Shown here: positions 14,833 through 22,009 of the stretch, piece after piece
Position numbering within the stretch: position 1 is the stretch's first letter
Layout of the letters: the number at the start of each line of letters is the position of its first letter
NCBI GenBank assembly: GCA_031404155.1
Contig: JANNGZ010000081.1
Span: 1-22,018, forward strand
Reading direction: 5' to 3'
Source: JANNGZ01 sp031404155
GTDB taxonomy: Bacteria; Pseudomonadota; Gammaproteobacteria; Burkholderiales; Burkholderiaceae_C
DNA length: 22,018 nucleotides
Program-made: the position numbers and the translations under genes
Notes under the pieces: generated by a model
Told to the model about the DNA's origin: nothing
Databases searched by the model: none
Seen by the model: the letters and a program-made list of their open reading frames with translations, nothing else

Positions 14833-15819
14833 ATGGCCACCCGACACGTCACCATCGCCACCCGTGAAAGCCGCCTCGCGCTGTGGCAGGCCGAGCATGT
14901 GCAACAGCGGCTCGAGCAAGAGCTTCATCTGCGGGTGTCGCTGCTCGGCATGACCACCCGTGGCGACCAGATCCTCGACCGCACCCTGTCCAAGGTCGGC
15001 GGCAAGGGCCTGTTCGTCAAGGAGCTTGAGGCGGCACTCGAAGAAGGCCGGGCGCAGATGGCGGTGCACTCGCTGAAAGACCTGCCGATGGAGTTGCCTG
15101 CGGGCTTCGTACTCGCGGCGGTGCTCGAACGTGAGGACCCGCGCGACGCGCTGGTCTCCAACCGCTTCGACTCGCTCGACGCCTTGCCCCCAGGCGCCTG
15201 CATTGGCACCTCGAGCCTGCGCCGCGTGGTGCTGCTCAAGGCGCTGCGGCCGGACCTGCGCATCGATCCGCTGCGCGGCAACCTGGACACCCGCCTGCGC
15301 AAACTCGACGACGGCCACTACGACGCGATCGTGCTGGCCGCGGCCGGCCTGCTGCGCCTGAACCTGGCTGCGCGCATCCGCGAACGCTTCGACCCGGCGC
15401 GTTTGTTGCCCGCGGCGGGGCAGGGCGCGCTCGGCATCGAGTTGCGCGAAGACGCGCTGGAACTGCGCGAACAGGTCGGCCGCCTGAGCCACCGCCCGAC
15501 CTGGCTGGCGGTGCTCGCCGAACGTGCGGTCTCGCGCGAACTCGGCGGCAGTTGCAGCATGCCGCTGGCGGCGCATGCCACCTGGCAGGGCAACACCTTG
15601 TGCCTGGACGCTGCCCTCGGCCACGGCGAAGAGGTGACGCGCCCGCTGTTGCGCACCACGCAGCGCGGCGCGGTGCATAACGAGGCCGAGGCGGCCGCCC
15701 TGGGTGCGCGTGCCGCGGCGGCGTTGCGCGCCGCGGGTGCTGGCGAGTACCTGCCGGCCGTGCCCGCAGCCGGCGCGCCCGAAGGCTTGGCGACGCGACC
15801 GCACAAGGGCGGCGCGTGA
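14833..15819 (+). CDS. hemC: Porphobilinogen deaminase (hydroxymethylbilane synthase)
   Basis: HemC joins four porphobilinogens to hydroxymethylbilane in tetrapyrrole synthesis. The 328-residue cytoplasmic enzyme has TRESRLALWQ (10-19) and KVGGKGLFVKELE (54-66). The catalytic Asp83 is in HSLKDLP, the Arg-rich substrate segment is GTSSLRR...LRGNLDTRLRKL (125-157), and PAAGQGALGIE follows. The dipyrromethane-cofactor Cys is Cys241 in LGGSCSMPLAAHA. The C-terminus is about 15 residues longer than E. coli HemC and is Ala/Pro/Gly-rich. It is the first gene of hemC-hemD-hemX-hemY and is separated from hemD by a short tandem repeat. Confidence 0.97.
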   Translation: MATRHVTIATRESRLALWQAEHVQQRLEQELHLRVSLLGMTTRGDQILDRTLSKVGGKGLFVKELEAALEEGRAQMAVHSLKDLPMELPAGFVLAAVLEREDPRDALVSNRFDSLDALPPGACIGTSSLRRVVLLKALRPDLRIDPLRGNLDTRLRKLDDGHYDAIVLAAAGLLRLNLAARIRERFDPARLLPAAGQGALGIELREDALELREQVGRLSHRPTWLAVLAERAVSRELGGSCSMPLAAHATWQGNTLCLDAALGHGEEVTRPLLRTTQRGAVHNEAEAAALGARAAAALRAAGAGEYLPAVPAAGAPEGLATRPHKGGA

Positions 15820-15830
15820 ACCGAATCGCT

Positions 15831-15890
15831 GGTCAAGTGCAGCGCCTGACGCGAGGCGTCGGACAAGTGCAGCGCCTGACCCACGCTGCC
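15831..15890 (+). repeat. Two-copy 30-bp tandem repeat between hemC and hemD
   Basis: The 17-mer CAAGTGCAGCGCCTGAC occurs at 15834-15850 and 15864-15880, preceded each time by GG and one variable base, giving a 30-nt period. The last ten bases of each unit differ (GCGAGGCGTC against CCACGCTGCC). It lies in the 93-nt gap between hemC stop and hemD start. It may be a replication-slippage product. Its role is unknown. Confidence 0.7.
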
Positions 15891-15912
15891 GCGGCGGCGC
15901 GGAGCTGACCCG

Positions 15913-16692
15913 GTGAAGCTGATCGTCACCCGCGCCGCGCCGCAGGCTCCGGCCTGGCTCGCGCGCCTTCGCGAGGCAGGCGCTGACGCCGTTGCGTTGC
16001 CGCTGATCGGCATCCAAGCCAGTGCCGAGCCCGCTGCCGTGGCCGCGGAGTGGCAACAACTCGCCGCGTATTCTCTTGTGGTGTTCGTGAGCCCGAACGC
16101 GGTCGCCGGTTTTTTCTCGGCGCGCCCGGCGGCGCTGGAGTGGCCGCCGCAAACCCGTGCGGCCGCGCCAGGCCCCGGCACCGCCGACGCCTTGCGCAAC
16201 GCCGGGTTGGCGCCGCGGCAGGTGATCGAGCCCGCCGCCGATTCGGCAAGCTTCGACTCCGAGGCGCTGTGGGCTCGGCTGCGCGGCGAAGACTGGGCCG
16301 CGCGCGAGGTGCTGTTTGTGCGCGGTGACGGCGGGCGCGAGTTTCTCGCCGACCGGCTGCGCGAGGCCGGGGCGCGCGTGGCCCAGGTGTCGGCCTACCG
16401 CCGCACCCCGCCGCGATGGAGCACCGCCGAGCGCGGAGTGCTCGCCGCTGCGCTGGCCGCGCCGCAGGAGCACCTGTGGCACTTCAGCAGCGCTGAGGCG
16501 ATCGATCATCTCGACGCGGCGGCGCCGGGTGCCGGCTGGTCCGCCGCCTGGGCGCTGGCGACGCACCCGCGGATTGCCGAACGCGCGCGGCGTCTTGGTA
16601 TCGGGCATGTCATAGCGGGCGCTCCGGGTGTTGCGGCGGCATTGCGCACGCTGGCCGAGACCCACGCGCTCCTACAATCCCGGCGAGCCTGA
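15913..16692 (+). CDS. hemD: Uroporphyrinogen-III synthase
   Basis: HemD closes hydroxymethylbilane with inversion of ring D to uroporphyrinogen III. The 259-residue protein shows the two-lobed HemD pattern. LIVTRAAPQAPAWLARLREAGADAVALPLI is at the N-terminus, then VVFVSPNAVAGFF, a central LFVRGDGGREFLADRLREAGARV, YRRTPP, HFSSAEAIDHL and the last GIGHVIAGAP. The family has low sequence conservation, and gene order after hemC confirms it. The start is a GTG at 15913 giving MKLIVTR, the usual N-terminus. No other start fits. Confidence 0.92.
   Translation: MKLIVTRAAPQAPAWLARLREAGADAVALPLIGIQASAEPAAVAAEWQQLAAYSLVVFVSPNAVAGFFSARPAALEWPPQTRAAAPGPGTADALRNAGLAPRQVIEPAADSASFDSEALWARLRGEDWAAREVLFVRGDGGREFLADRLREAGARVAQVSAYRRTPPRWSTAERGVLAAALAAPQEHLWHFSSAEAIDHLDAAAPGAGWSAAWALATHPRIAERARRLGIGHVIAGAPGVAAALRTLAETHALLQSRRA
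16673..16678 (+). promoter_or_regulatory. Possible internal -10 element for hemX-hemY (TACAAT)
   Basis: TACAAT lies within the last codons of hemD, 23 nt before the hemX TTG. It is the same hexamer seen before the tRNA gene at 19289. No convincing -35 is found at the normal distance, so this is a weak call for a secondary promoter inside the hem operon. Confidence 0.25.
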
Positions 16693-16700
16693 ACGCCGCT

Positions 16701-17951
16701 TTGGCAGACCACCGGCGAACCCTCTTGAGCGACCCCTTCACACCCTCCGAGATTGGCAGGCTTGAGCAGCCGCCGGCGCCACCACCACCGCCGAAGCCGC
16801 CGAAGCAGCCCAGGTCGCCGGAGTCGTCGGCGGCCTTTCGCCGCTTGGTGATGCTGCTTGCCGGCGCGGCTCTCATGCTGCTGTTGGTGCTCGCCTCGCT
16901 GCTGCTCGCCTGGACCACGCAGCGCCAGCTTCGCTCGCTCGAACCGGAACTGGTGCGGCGCCAGCAGGACAGCCAGATCCAGGCCGGCGAAGCGCGCCTG
17001 CTCGCACGCGGGGCGCAGGACGCGGCGCGTGAAGCGGCGGCGAAGGTGGCGCTGCTCGACGCGCGGGTGGCCGAAAACACGATGCAGCGCACCCAGGTCG
17101 AGGAGCTGATGCAATCACTTTCGCGCTCGCGCGACGAAAACGTGGTGGCCGACGTCGAGGCCGCGGTGCGTGTGGCCTTGCAGCAAAGCGCCATCACCGG
17201 CAGCGCCGAGCCGCTGGTGGCCACGCTCAAGCAGGCCGACGAAAGGCTTGCACGCTACAACCAGCCGCGCCTGGAGCGTGTGCGCCGCGCCGTGGTGCGC
17301 GACCTGGACCGCGTCAAGGCAATGGCGGTGGTGGACATCTCGACCCTGACGATCCGCCTGGACGAAGCAGTGCGCCTGGTCGACGAACTGCCGCTGGTGG
17401 TCTCGGCGCCGGATGCGCGCAAGGGCTCGAATGCCAGGCCTGCGGCGCTGCCGGCCTCCGCTGCGGCGCGGGTTGCGGCGGCGTCGGCGGCGGCCGCATC
17501 GGCGTCAGACGCATCCGCGGCGATCGTGGTGCCCGCATCCGAAACCCGTGCGGCCCGTGCGCTGAGCGCCTGGTTCGGCCAACTCGCCGACCTCGGCGGT
17601 GACGCCGCGGCGCGGGTCTGGAGCGAAGTGCGCGCCTTGGTGCGTGTCACCCGCATCGAGAACCCCGACGCGGCGCTGGTGGCGCCCGAGCAGGCCTTCT
17701 TCATCCGCGAGAACCTGAAGCTGCGTCTGCTCAATGCGCGCCTGGCCTTGCTGTCGCGCCAGTTCGACATCGCGCAGTCCGACCTGCGCGACGCGCAGGC
17801 CATGCTCGACCGCTACTTTGAACGCGGCGCCAAACGGGTGGCTACTGCCACCGAGCTGGTGCGCCAGGTGGCCTTGCAGGCGCGCCAGACCAGCGTTCCG
17901 CGCCCCGACGAGACCTTGGCCGCCCTCACCGCCGCGGCGGCCGGGCGCTGA
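16701..17951 (+). CDS. hemX: HemX-family membrane protein, putative uroporphyrinogen-III C-methyltransferase
   Basis: The 416-residue protein fits the HemX family by layout and position after hemD. A Pro-rich cytoplasmic N-terminus (22-40) is followed by one membrane segment (about 48-71). A long periplasmic, coiled-coil-prone region comes next (75-230), then an Ala/Ser-rich linker (about 250-275) and a conserved C-terminal part including ENPDAALVAPEQAFFIRENLKLRLLNARLALLSRQFDIAQSDL-type helices. HemX proteins are often annotated as C-methyltransferases, but they lack the methyltransferase domain of CysG/CobA. A structural or regulatory role in haem synthesis is more likely. Starts are uncertain: TTG 16701 is used, TTG 16725 (MSDPFTP) is equally possible, and there is no clear Shine-Dalgarno. 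Confidence 0.88.
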   Translation: MADHRRTLLSDPFTPSEIGRLEQPPAPPPPPKPPKQPRSPESSAAFRRLVMLLAGAALMLLLVLASLLLAWTTQRQLRSLEPELVRRQQDSQIQAGEARLLARGAQDAAREAAAKVALLDARVAENTMQRTQVEELMQSLSRSRDENVVADVEAAVRVALQQSAITGSAEPLVATLKQADERLARYNQPRLERVRRAVVRDLDRVKAMAVVDISTLTIRLDEAVRLVDELPLVVSAPDARKGSNARPAALPASAAARVAAASAAAASASDASAAIVVPASETRAARALSAWFGQLADLGGDAAARVWSEVRALVRVTRIENPDAALVAPEQAFFIRENLKLRLLNARLALLSRQFDIAQSDLRDAQAMLDRYFERGAKRVATATELVRQVALQARQTSVPRPDETLAALTAAAAGR

Positions 17952-17971
17952 CAAGCGGGGCCGCAAGCAGC

Positions 17972-19222
17972 ATGCGCGGCGTGATCTGGCTCGTGCTCCT
18001 CTTCGCCACCGCGGTGGTGGCCGCACTCACGCTCGGCCACAACGACGGCCTGGTCAGCGTCTTCTTCGGCGGTTGGCGCATGGACGTGTCGCTCAACCTC
18101 ACCCTTGCCGCGCTGCTGCTCGCCGGCTTTGCGATCGTGAGCATCATCCGTGGCATCGACTCGCTGATCAGCCTGCCCGAGCGCGCCCGCGAGTGGCGGG
18201 CCTCGCGGCGCGAGCGCGCGGCGCAGGGCGCGCTGCGCGAAGCGCTCGCGGAGTTTCTCGGCGCGCGCTACACCCGCTCCCAGAAGGCGGCGCAGCGGGC
18301 GCTGGCGATCCAGTCCACCAGCCCCGACGCGCCTGACGCGCCCGACGACCCCGAGTTGCGCACGCTGGCGCAATTGCTCGCCGCCTCGAGCGCGCACCGG
18401 CTGCTCGACCGGGTGCGGCGCGACGAGCAGATGGAGGGCGTGCTGCAAGCCACGCGCGGCCAGAGCACGGCCGCGGCTGACGGCGCGCGGCTGCTCGCCG
18501 CGGAATGGGCGGTCGACGACCGCGACGCCGAGCGCGCGCTGGCGCTGCTCGGCGAATTGCCGCGGGGCGCGGCGCGCCGAACACAGGCCTTGCGTTTGAA
18601 GATGCAGGCGCAGCGCCAGCAGCGCCTGCCGCTGGAGGCGCTGCACACCGCGCGGCTGCTGGCCAAACACCAGGGCTTCTCGTCGGCCGCGGCGCAAGGC
18701 CTGTTGCGCTCGCTCGCCTTCGAGGCGCTGGACACCGCGCACGATGTCGACCAACTGCGGCGTGTCTGGCAGCAGTTCGACCCGCAGGACCGCGACGACC
18801 TCTTTGTCTGCGCCCGCGGCGCCACGCGCGCCGCCGCGCTCGGCGCCGAAGAGACCGGCCGCCAGTGGTTGCGGCCGCATTGGGAGCGGCTGTCGCAACT
18901 CTCGGGCGACGAGCGCGCGCAGGTGGCGCTGGCCCTGGGCAATGTGTCCGCAGGCATTGGTGGCGACTGGTTGCCGCGGGCCGAAGCGGCACTCGGCCAG
19001 TACCCGCAGGACCCTGCGGTGGCCCTGGCGGTGGGCTGCGTGTTTGCGCATCGGCAGCTCTGGGGCAAGGCCAAACGGCCGCTCGAACAGGCGGCGAACG
19101 CCAGCGCGCTCAGCGGCCGCGACCGGCGCCAAGCCTGGCGCTGGCTGGCTCGGCTGGCGCAGGAAGAAGGCGACCAGGAACGTGCCATTGCGTGCGAGCA
19201 CGAAGCAGCGCAAATCGACTGA
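17972..19222 (+). CDS. hemY: HemY-type inner-membrane TPR protein
   Basis: The 416-residue protein begins with two membrane segments (4-22 and about 41-61), separated by the HemY signature GHNDGLVSVFFGGWRMDVSLN. The rest is alpha-helical with TPR-like repeats (for example 185-205, 215-240, 335-365 and 385-412). This is the proteobacterial HemY (HemY_N domain) of the hemCDXY operon, not the protoporphyrinogen oxidase called HemY in Bacillus. Its exact role in haem or tetrapyrrole metabolism is unsettled. It starts 20 nt after hemX. Confidence 0.92.
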   Translation: MRGVIWLVLLFATAVVAALTLGHNDGLVSVFFGGWRMDVSLNLTLAALLLAGFAIVSIIRGIDSLISLPERAREWRASRRERAAQGALREALAEFLGARYTRSQKAAQRALAIQSTSPDAPDAPDDPELRTLAQLLAASSAHRLLDRVRRDEQMEGVLQATRGQSTAAADGARLLAAEWAVDDRDAERALALLGELPRGAARRTQALRLKMQAQRQQRLPLEALHTARLLAKHQGFSSAAAQGLLRSLAFEALDTAHDVDQLRRVWQQFDPQDRDDLFVCARGATRAAALGAEETGRQWLRPHWERLSQLSGDERAQVALALGNVSAGIGGDWLPRAEAALGQYPQDPAVALAVGCVFAHRQLWGKAKRPLEQAANASALSGRDRRQAWRWLARLAQEEGDQERAIACEHEAAQID

Positions 19223-19288
19223 ACCACACGCCTGGACTGAGCGACTGAACTGGGCGCCACGCCCGGCGTCCGGGCCAAAACCTGCTGC

Positions 19289-19294
19289 TACAAT
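19289..19294 (+). promoter_or_regulatory. -10 element of the tRNA-Arg gene (TACAAT)
   Basis: TACAAT ends ten bases before the mature tRNA 5' end, as expected for a tRNA promoter. The -35 region is GC-rich and does not match TTGACA. The GC-rich bases between the hexamer and the tRNA could be a discriminator for stringent control. Confidence 0.45.
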
Positions 19295-19304
19295 CCGCGG
19301 CTTC

Positions 19305-19381
19305 GCGGCTGTAGCTCAGTTGGATAGAGTACTTGGCTACGAACCAAGGGGTCGTGGGTTCGATTCCTGCCAGCCGCACCA
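19305..19381 (+). tRNA. tRNA-Arg (anticodon ACG)
   Basis: The 77-nt cloverleaf includes an encoded CCA. The acceptor stem is GCGGCTG/CAGCCGC and the D-stem is GCTC/GAGT. The anticodon stem CTTGG/CCAAG encloses loop CTACGAA, so the anticodon is ACG (read ICG, decoding CGU/CGC/CGA). The T-arm is GTGGG-TTCGATT-CCTGC. A terminator hairpin follows within 25 nt, and an integrase gene ends 41 nt downstream on the other strand. This makes the 3' half of the tRNA the probable island attachment site. Confidence 0.97.
19355..19381 (+). other. Probable attL core in the 3' end of tRNA-Arg
   Basis: Tyrosine recombinases of islands commonly recombine at the T-loop/3' end of a tRNA gene and leave the tRNA intact. 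Here an integrase gene lies immediately beyond the CCA and reads toward the tRNA, the standard layout. A repeat of this tRNA tail would mark the other island end. I do not see one between 19382 and 22018, so the exact core cannot be defined. Confidence 0.45.
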
Positions 19382-19401
19382 ATAAAAGCTAGTCTTATCA
19401 A

Positions 19402-19434
19402 CGCCTTAGAGGTTTGCGCCTCTAGGGCGTTTTT
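19402..19434 (+). terminator. Rho-independent terminator after tRNA-Arg
   Basis: CGCCTTAGAGG-TTTGCG-CCTCTAGGGCG forms an 11-bp stem with one mismatch, followed directly by TTTTT. It is 20 nt downstream of the tRNA CCA on the same strand. The stop codon of the convergent integrase gene (19422-19424) lies inside the 3' arm. Confidence 0.85.
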
Positions 19435-20618
19435 CTTTGCTGGGGGACTTTTGGGGGACTTTCATCCCCCAGCGTTCGCCGCACTACTTCTTCGTGCTCG
19501 CGCCGCAGCGTCGCCAGGCTCTTGTTCCAGCGGCCTGTGTCTTCCTTGATCTTCTCCAGCGCGGCGTGCAGCTCGACGATCTGCGCCATGCTGTAGTGGC
19601 GCGTCATCGACGGGTTGCTGTGCCACAGGATGTCGGCGACGGTGCTCTCCGGCACGCCCGCTTCGCGCAGGCGCATGCCCACGGTGTGGCGCAAGTCGTG
19701 CACGTGCAGGCTCGGCAAGCCGGCCTCGCGCCGCGCACGCTGCCACGCGGTGTTGTTCATCGTCTCGATCGGTCGATACGGCATCGCCGGCGCCTCGTCG
19801 GTGTTCTTCACCCGTTCGCGGCGGTACACGAAGACGAACTCCTCGTGTCTGCCGCGCTGCGCTTCGACCACCGACTGCGCCACGCTGTTGCACACCACCA
19901 GCCGCGGGCGGCGGCGCCGGCCCTTCACGTGCTCGCGCGGTACCTCGAAGACCGAGACGCCCAGCTCGGGCACCTTGATCTCCCAGGCCCAGCGCAGATT
20001 GCACACCACATCGTCGCGCACTCCGGTGTTCAGGTCGAACAACGCCATGCGCGCCAGGTGGTCGGGCAGGCAAGGCAACAGTGCGCGCTGCTGGCCCCAG
20101 GTCAGGGGCTGCGGCTCGCGCTGATGCCCCACCAGCGGCAGCATCGTGATCGCCGGCGCATGCTCCAGCCAGGTGCGGCCATGATCGTCGCGCCAGGACT
20201 TCGCCGCCAGATTCAGAATCCGGCGGACGATGCCCAGCCCGAGGTTCACGGTCTTGTGCGCACGGCCCTCGCCCAGCCGCTTGGCAACGTACGGGGCGAG
20301 GGTGCCGTCATGCACCTGGTGCAACTGAAGATGGCCGACGAATGGCATCACGCTTTGCAGCAAATAGGTTTCAGTCTGGATCGTCACCTTGTCCTGGTAG
20401 GCCGACACGTAGTGCGCCGCCGCCTGATCGAACGTGCGCTTCGGGCGCGCACCGTGCAGTGCCACGGTGCGCAACTCGTCGAGCTGCTTGATCAGCCAGC
20501 TTTCCGCTTCGCCAGCACTCTCGAAGCCGCGCTGGCGAAATCGAGTGCCTCGCCAATACTTGTCAACTTGCCAGGAACCGTCCTTTTCGGGGTAGATGCC
20601 CCGCGTGTTTCGGCCCAT
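19422..20618 (-). CDS. Tyrosine-type site-specific recombinase (island integrase)
   Basis: The 398-residue phage-type integrase has an N-terminal arm/AP2-like region (RGIYPEKDGSWQVDKYWRGTRFRQRGF, 6-32). A core-binding SAM-like domain follows (about 62-165), then the catalytic domain. The catalytic set is complete: Arg201 (TGVRDDVVCNLRW), Lys232, His307-x-x-Arg310 (HVHDLRHT), His333 (LWHSNPSMTRHY) and Tyr342. It would integrate and excise the island at the adjacent tRNA-Arg. The start ATG 20618 is chosen for its AAAGGAG seven bases upstream. An in-frame start 13 codons earlier has no such site. The C-terminal tail (360-398) is basic and encoded by a repeat-rich segment next to the att site. 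Confidence 0.93.
   Translation of the reverse strand: MGRNTRGIYPEKDGSWQVDKYWRGTRFRQRGFESAGEAESWLIKQLDELRTVALHGARPKRTFDQAAAHYVSAYQDKVTIQTETYLLQSVMPFVGHLQLHQVHDGTLAPYVAKRLGEGRAHKTVNLGLGIVRRILNLAAKSWRDDHGRTWLEHAPAITMLPLVGHQREPQPLTWGQQRALLPCLPDHLARMALFDLNTGVRDDVVCNLRWAWEIKVPELGVSVFEVPREHVKGRRRRPRLVVCNSVAQSVVEAQRGRHEEFVFVYRRERVKNTDEAPAMPYRPIETMNNTAWQRARREAGLPSLHVHDLRHTVGMRLREAGVPESTVADILWHSNPSMTRHYSMAQIVELHAALEKIKEDTGRWNKSLATLRREHEEVVRRTLGDESPPKVPQQRKTP
19440..19472. repeat. Direct and inverted repeats at the island edge
   Basis: TGGGGGACTT occurs twice in direct orientation (19441-19450 and 19452-19461), and CTGGGGGA (19440-19447) is inverted as TCCCCCAG (19465-19472). All lie within the last codons of the integrase gene, less than 100 nt from the tRNA. 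Closely spaced short repeats at this distance are candidates for recombinase arm-type or excisionase sites. They could equally be a hairpin at the end of the integrase gene. Confidence 0.5.
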
Positions 20619-20782
20619 GTGTTCACTCCTTTCATTGCAACGGGCCGTCCGTTCCAACGCTGATTTTGCGCCGTGGCCGGAACGGTGTCATCGCAGCATC
20701 TGGCCGCGGTCGACTGCATCAACTCGTCGAACAGGCGGTCGAGGTCCTGCACGTCGAACATGAGGCTGGTTCCCATGCGCAC
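20492..20782 (-). CDS. Possible small protein between the two recombinase genes
   Basis: An open frame of 96 codons starts at GTG 20782 (or ATG 20776) and reads MGTSLMFDVQDLDRLFDELMQS at its N-terminus, which looks protein-like. In the same frame upstream of the start the sequence continues VKRRTFEREIRPRLRA without a stop back to 20853. A real gene could therefore start further up on an unusual codon or have lost its start. The last 43 codons overlap the start of the integrase gene in another frame and look like a shadow. I do not recognise a family. It could be a small accessory factor of the recombinases, or not translated at all. Confidence 0.35.
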   Translation of the reverse strand: MRMGTSLMFDVQDLDRLFDELMQSTAARCCDDTVPATAQNQRWNGRPVAMKGVNTWAETRGASTPKRTVPGKLTSIGEALDFASAASRVLAKRKAG

Positions 20783-20863
20783 CGCTCTCAGGCGCGGGCG
20801 GATCTCGCGTTCAAAGGTGCGGCGCTTGACCCTCCATTGCCTCGGCGCTGTTCAGCCCGCGCC

Positions 20864-22009
20864 TCACGACGGATCTCCCTGCGCGGCACCATCGGTCTCC
20901 TGCGGCTCGTCTTCCGCGCCGCGAGCCTGGGCGCCGATGTAGGAGGTGGTAGCGCGCTGTCGAGAATGGCCGAGGAGTCTTGCGGCGCGCTCCCGGGCCC
21001 GGCTGTCGCCGAAGGGCCGGCCCGTGCCGCCGCGCACGGGCGAAGGGGAGCCGCAGTCTTCTTGATACTCGTCGTTGACCTTCTGATGGCGAAGGCCGTG
21101 CGCCACCACACCGAGCTGATCCTTCGAGATGCCGAACCTGCGAATCACGTAGTAGAAGCGCGACTGGCTCTGCGTGCTGGTGAGATCGGGTCGGCCCACG
21201 AACATGCCGGACGGAACCGCTGCAGTCACACGGGCCAGCAACTCGCGTTGAGCATCCGTCGTCAAGGGAACATCGCGCGGGCGCCCGCCCTTCGTGCCAT
21301 GCTTCACACGCACGAACTCGGCACACTCAGGAAGCAGCGCTGTGTCGCGCGGGTTCGCCTCGTCGCGCCTGATGATCGAGCCGTGGGGCCTGAAGTGCCG
21401 TGCCTCCTTCGGCCTCATGCCGAACGCGGCGCAAAGCTCCAACTGCATGCCGACCCAGTGATCGAACGCAGCGATCTCGGCGATCTTGGCCGAGATGTCG
21501 ACCTTCATCGCCGTCCAGCTCTTGTCGGCGGTGCCCACCTGGATCCGGTGGGCGTGCGGCGACTCGGGGCCCACGTAGTACTCCGGCTCGCGCACCATGC
21601 CGGGCTTGCCGATCCAGCCCGCGTAGGTGCGCAGGAAGCTGAGGTAGTTGTGGAGCGTTGCAGTCGCAAGGCCGCGCTCAACCCAGCGAGCGACCATGGC
21701 CTCGATGTGCCTGTTGGCCAGCTGCCGAGGATCGAGGTTCATGAACTTCGTCTCGCGCCGCAGCTCACGAAAGAACGCGACCAGAAAGCGCTGGCGATCG
21801 AGCATCGTCTTGTACGACACGCCCTTGTACTTCTGCGAGTGCTCGTGGTTGTGCTTCTTGAGGATCGCCCCGAGGACGCGGATGTAGTCCCGCGTGCCGA
21901 TCGGCAGGCGAGACAAGATGACATCCGGATCCTCAGACGCTCCATGAACTGCGCGGCCATCGTGCGGGCGCGCGCGCTGCTTCCAGGTTGACAGGTTGAC
22001 AACTTGCAT
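20864..22009 (-). CDS. Second tyrosine recombinase (Integrase_1/SAM_2-like)
   Basis: The 381-residue recombinase is unlike the first integrase. An N-terminal SAM-like core-binding region (about 40-140) contains NLDPRQLANRHIEAMVARWVERGL and TLHNYLSFLRTYAGWIGKPGMV, the style of the PF12834/PF12835 integrases found on integrative elements. The catalytic residues are all present: Arg199 (FGMRPKEA), Lys240, His304-x-x-Arg307 (AHGLRHQKVNDEY), His348 (LLGHSR) and Tyr357 (TTSYIG). An insertion of about 20 residues (316-338) separates HxxR from the second His. The start ATG 22009 lies nine bases from the window edge, and no stop is seen upstream, so a longer N-terminus cannot be excluded. It points the same way as the first integrase. 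Confidence 0.85.
   Translation of the reverse strand: MQVVNLSTWKQRARPHDGRAVHGASEDPDVILSRLPIGTRDYIRVLGAILKKHNHEHSQKYKGVSYKTMLDRQRFLVAFFRELRRETKFMNLDPRQLANRHIEAMVARWVERGLATATLHNYLSFLRTYAGWIGKPGMVREPEYYVGPESPHAHRIQVGTADKSWTAMKVDISAKIAEIAAFDHWVGMQLELCAAFGMRPKEARHFRPHGSIIRRDEANPRDTALLPECAEFVRVKHGTKGGRPRDVPLTTDAQRELLARVTAAVPSGMFVGRPDLTSTQSQSRFYYVIRRFGISKDQLGVVAHGLRHQKVNDEYQEDCGSPSPVRGGTGRPFGDSRARERAARLLGHSRQRATTSYIGAQARGAEDEPQETDGAAQGDPS

Noticed and set aside
15834..15880. Possible CRISPR-like repeat unit
   Set aside because: Only two copies, with a 13-nt gap between the identical cores, and no cas genes nearby.
14767..16665. 632-codon minus-strand frame opposite hemC-hemD
   Set aside because: It spans two confident genes on the other strand and has shadow composition.
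20619..20657. Earlier in-frame start of the first integrase (13 extra codons)
   Set aside because: It lacks a Shine-Dalgarno, while the ATG at 20618 has AAAGGAG at good spacing.
21984..21999. Tandem CAGGTTGA x2 near the right edge
   Set aside because: Lies in the first codons of the second recombinase. Two 8-base units are too short to support a functional claim.
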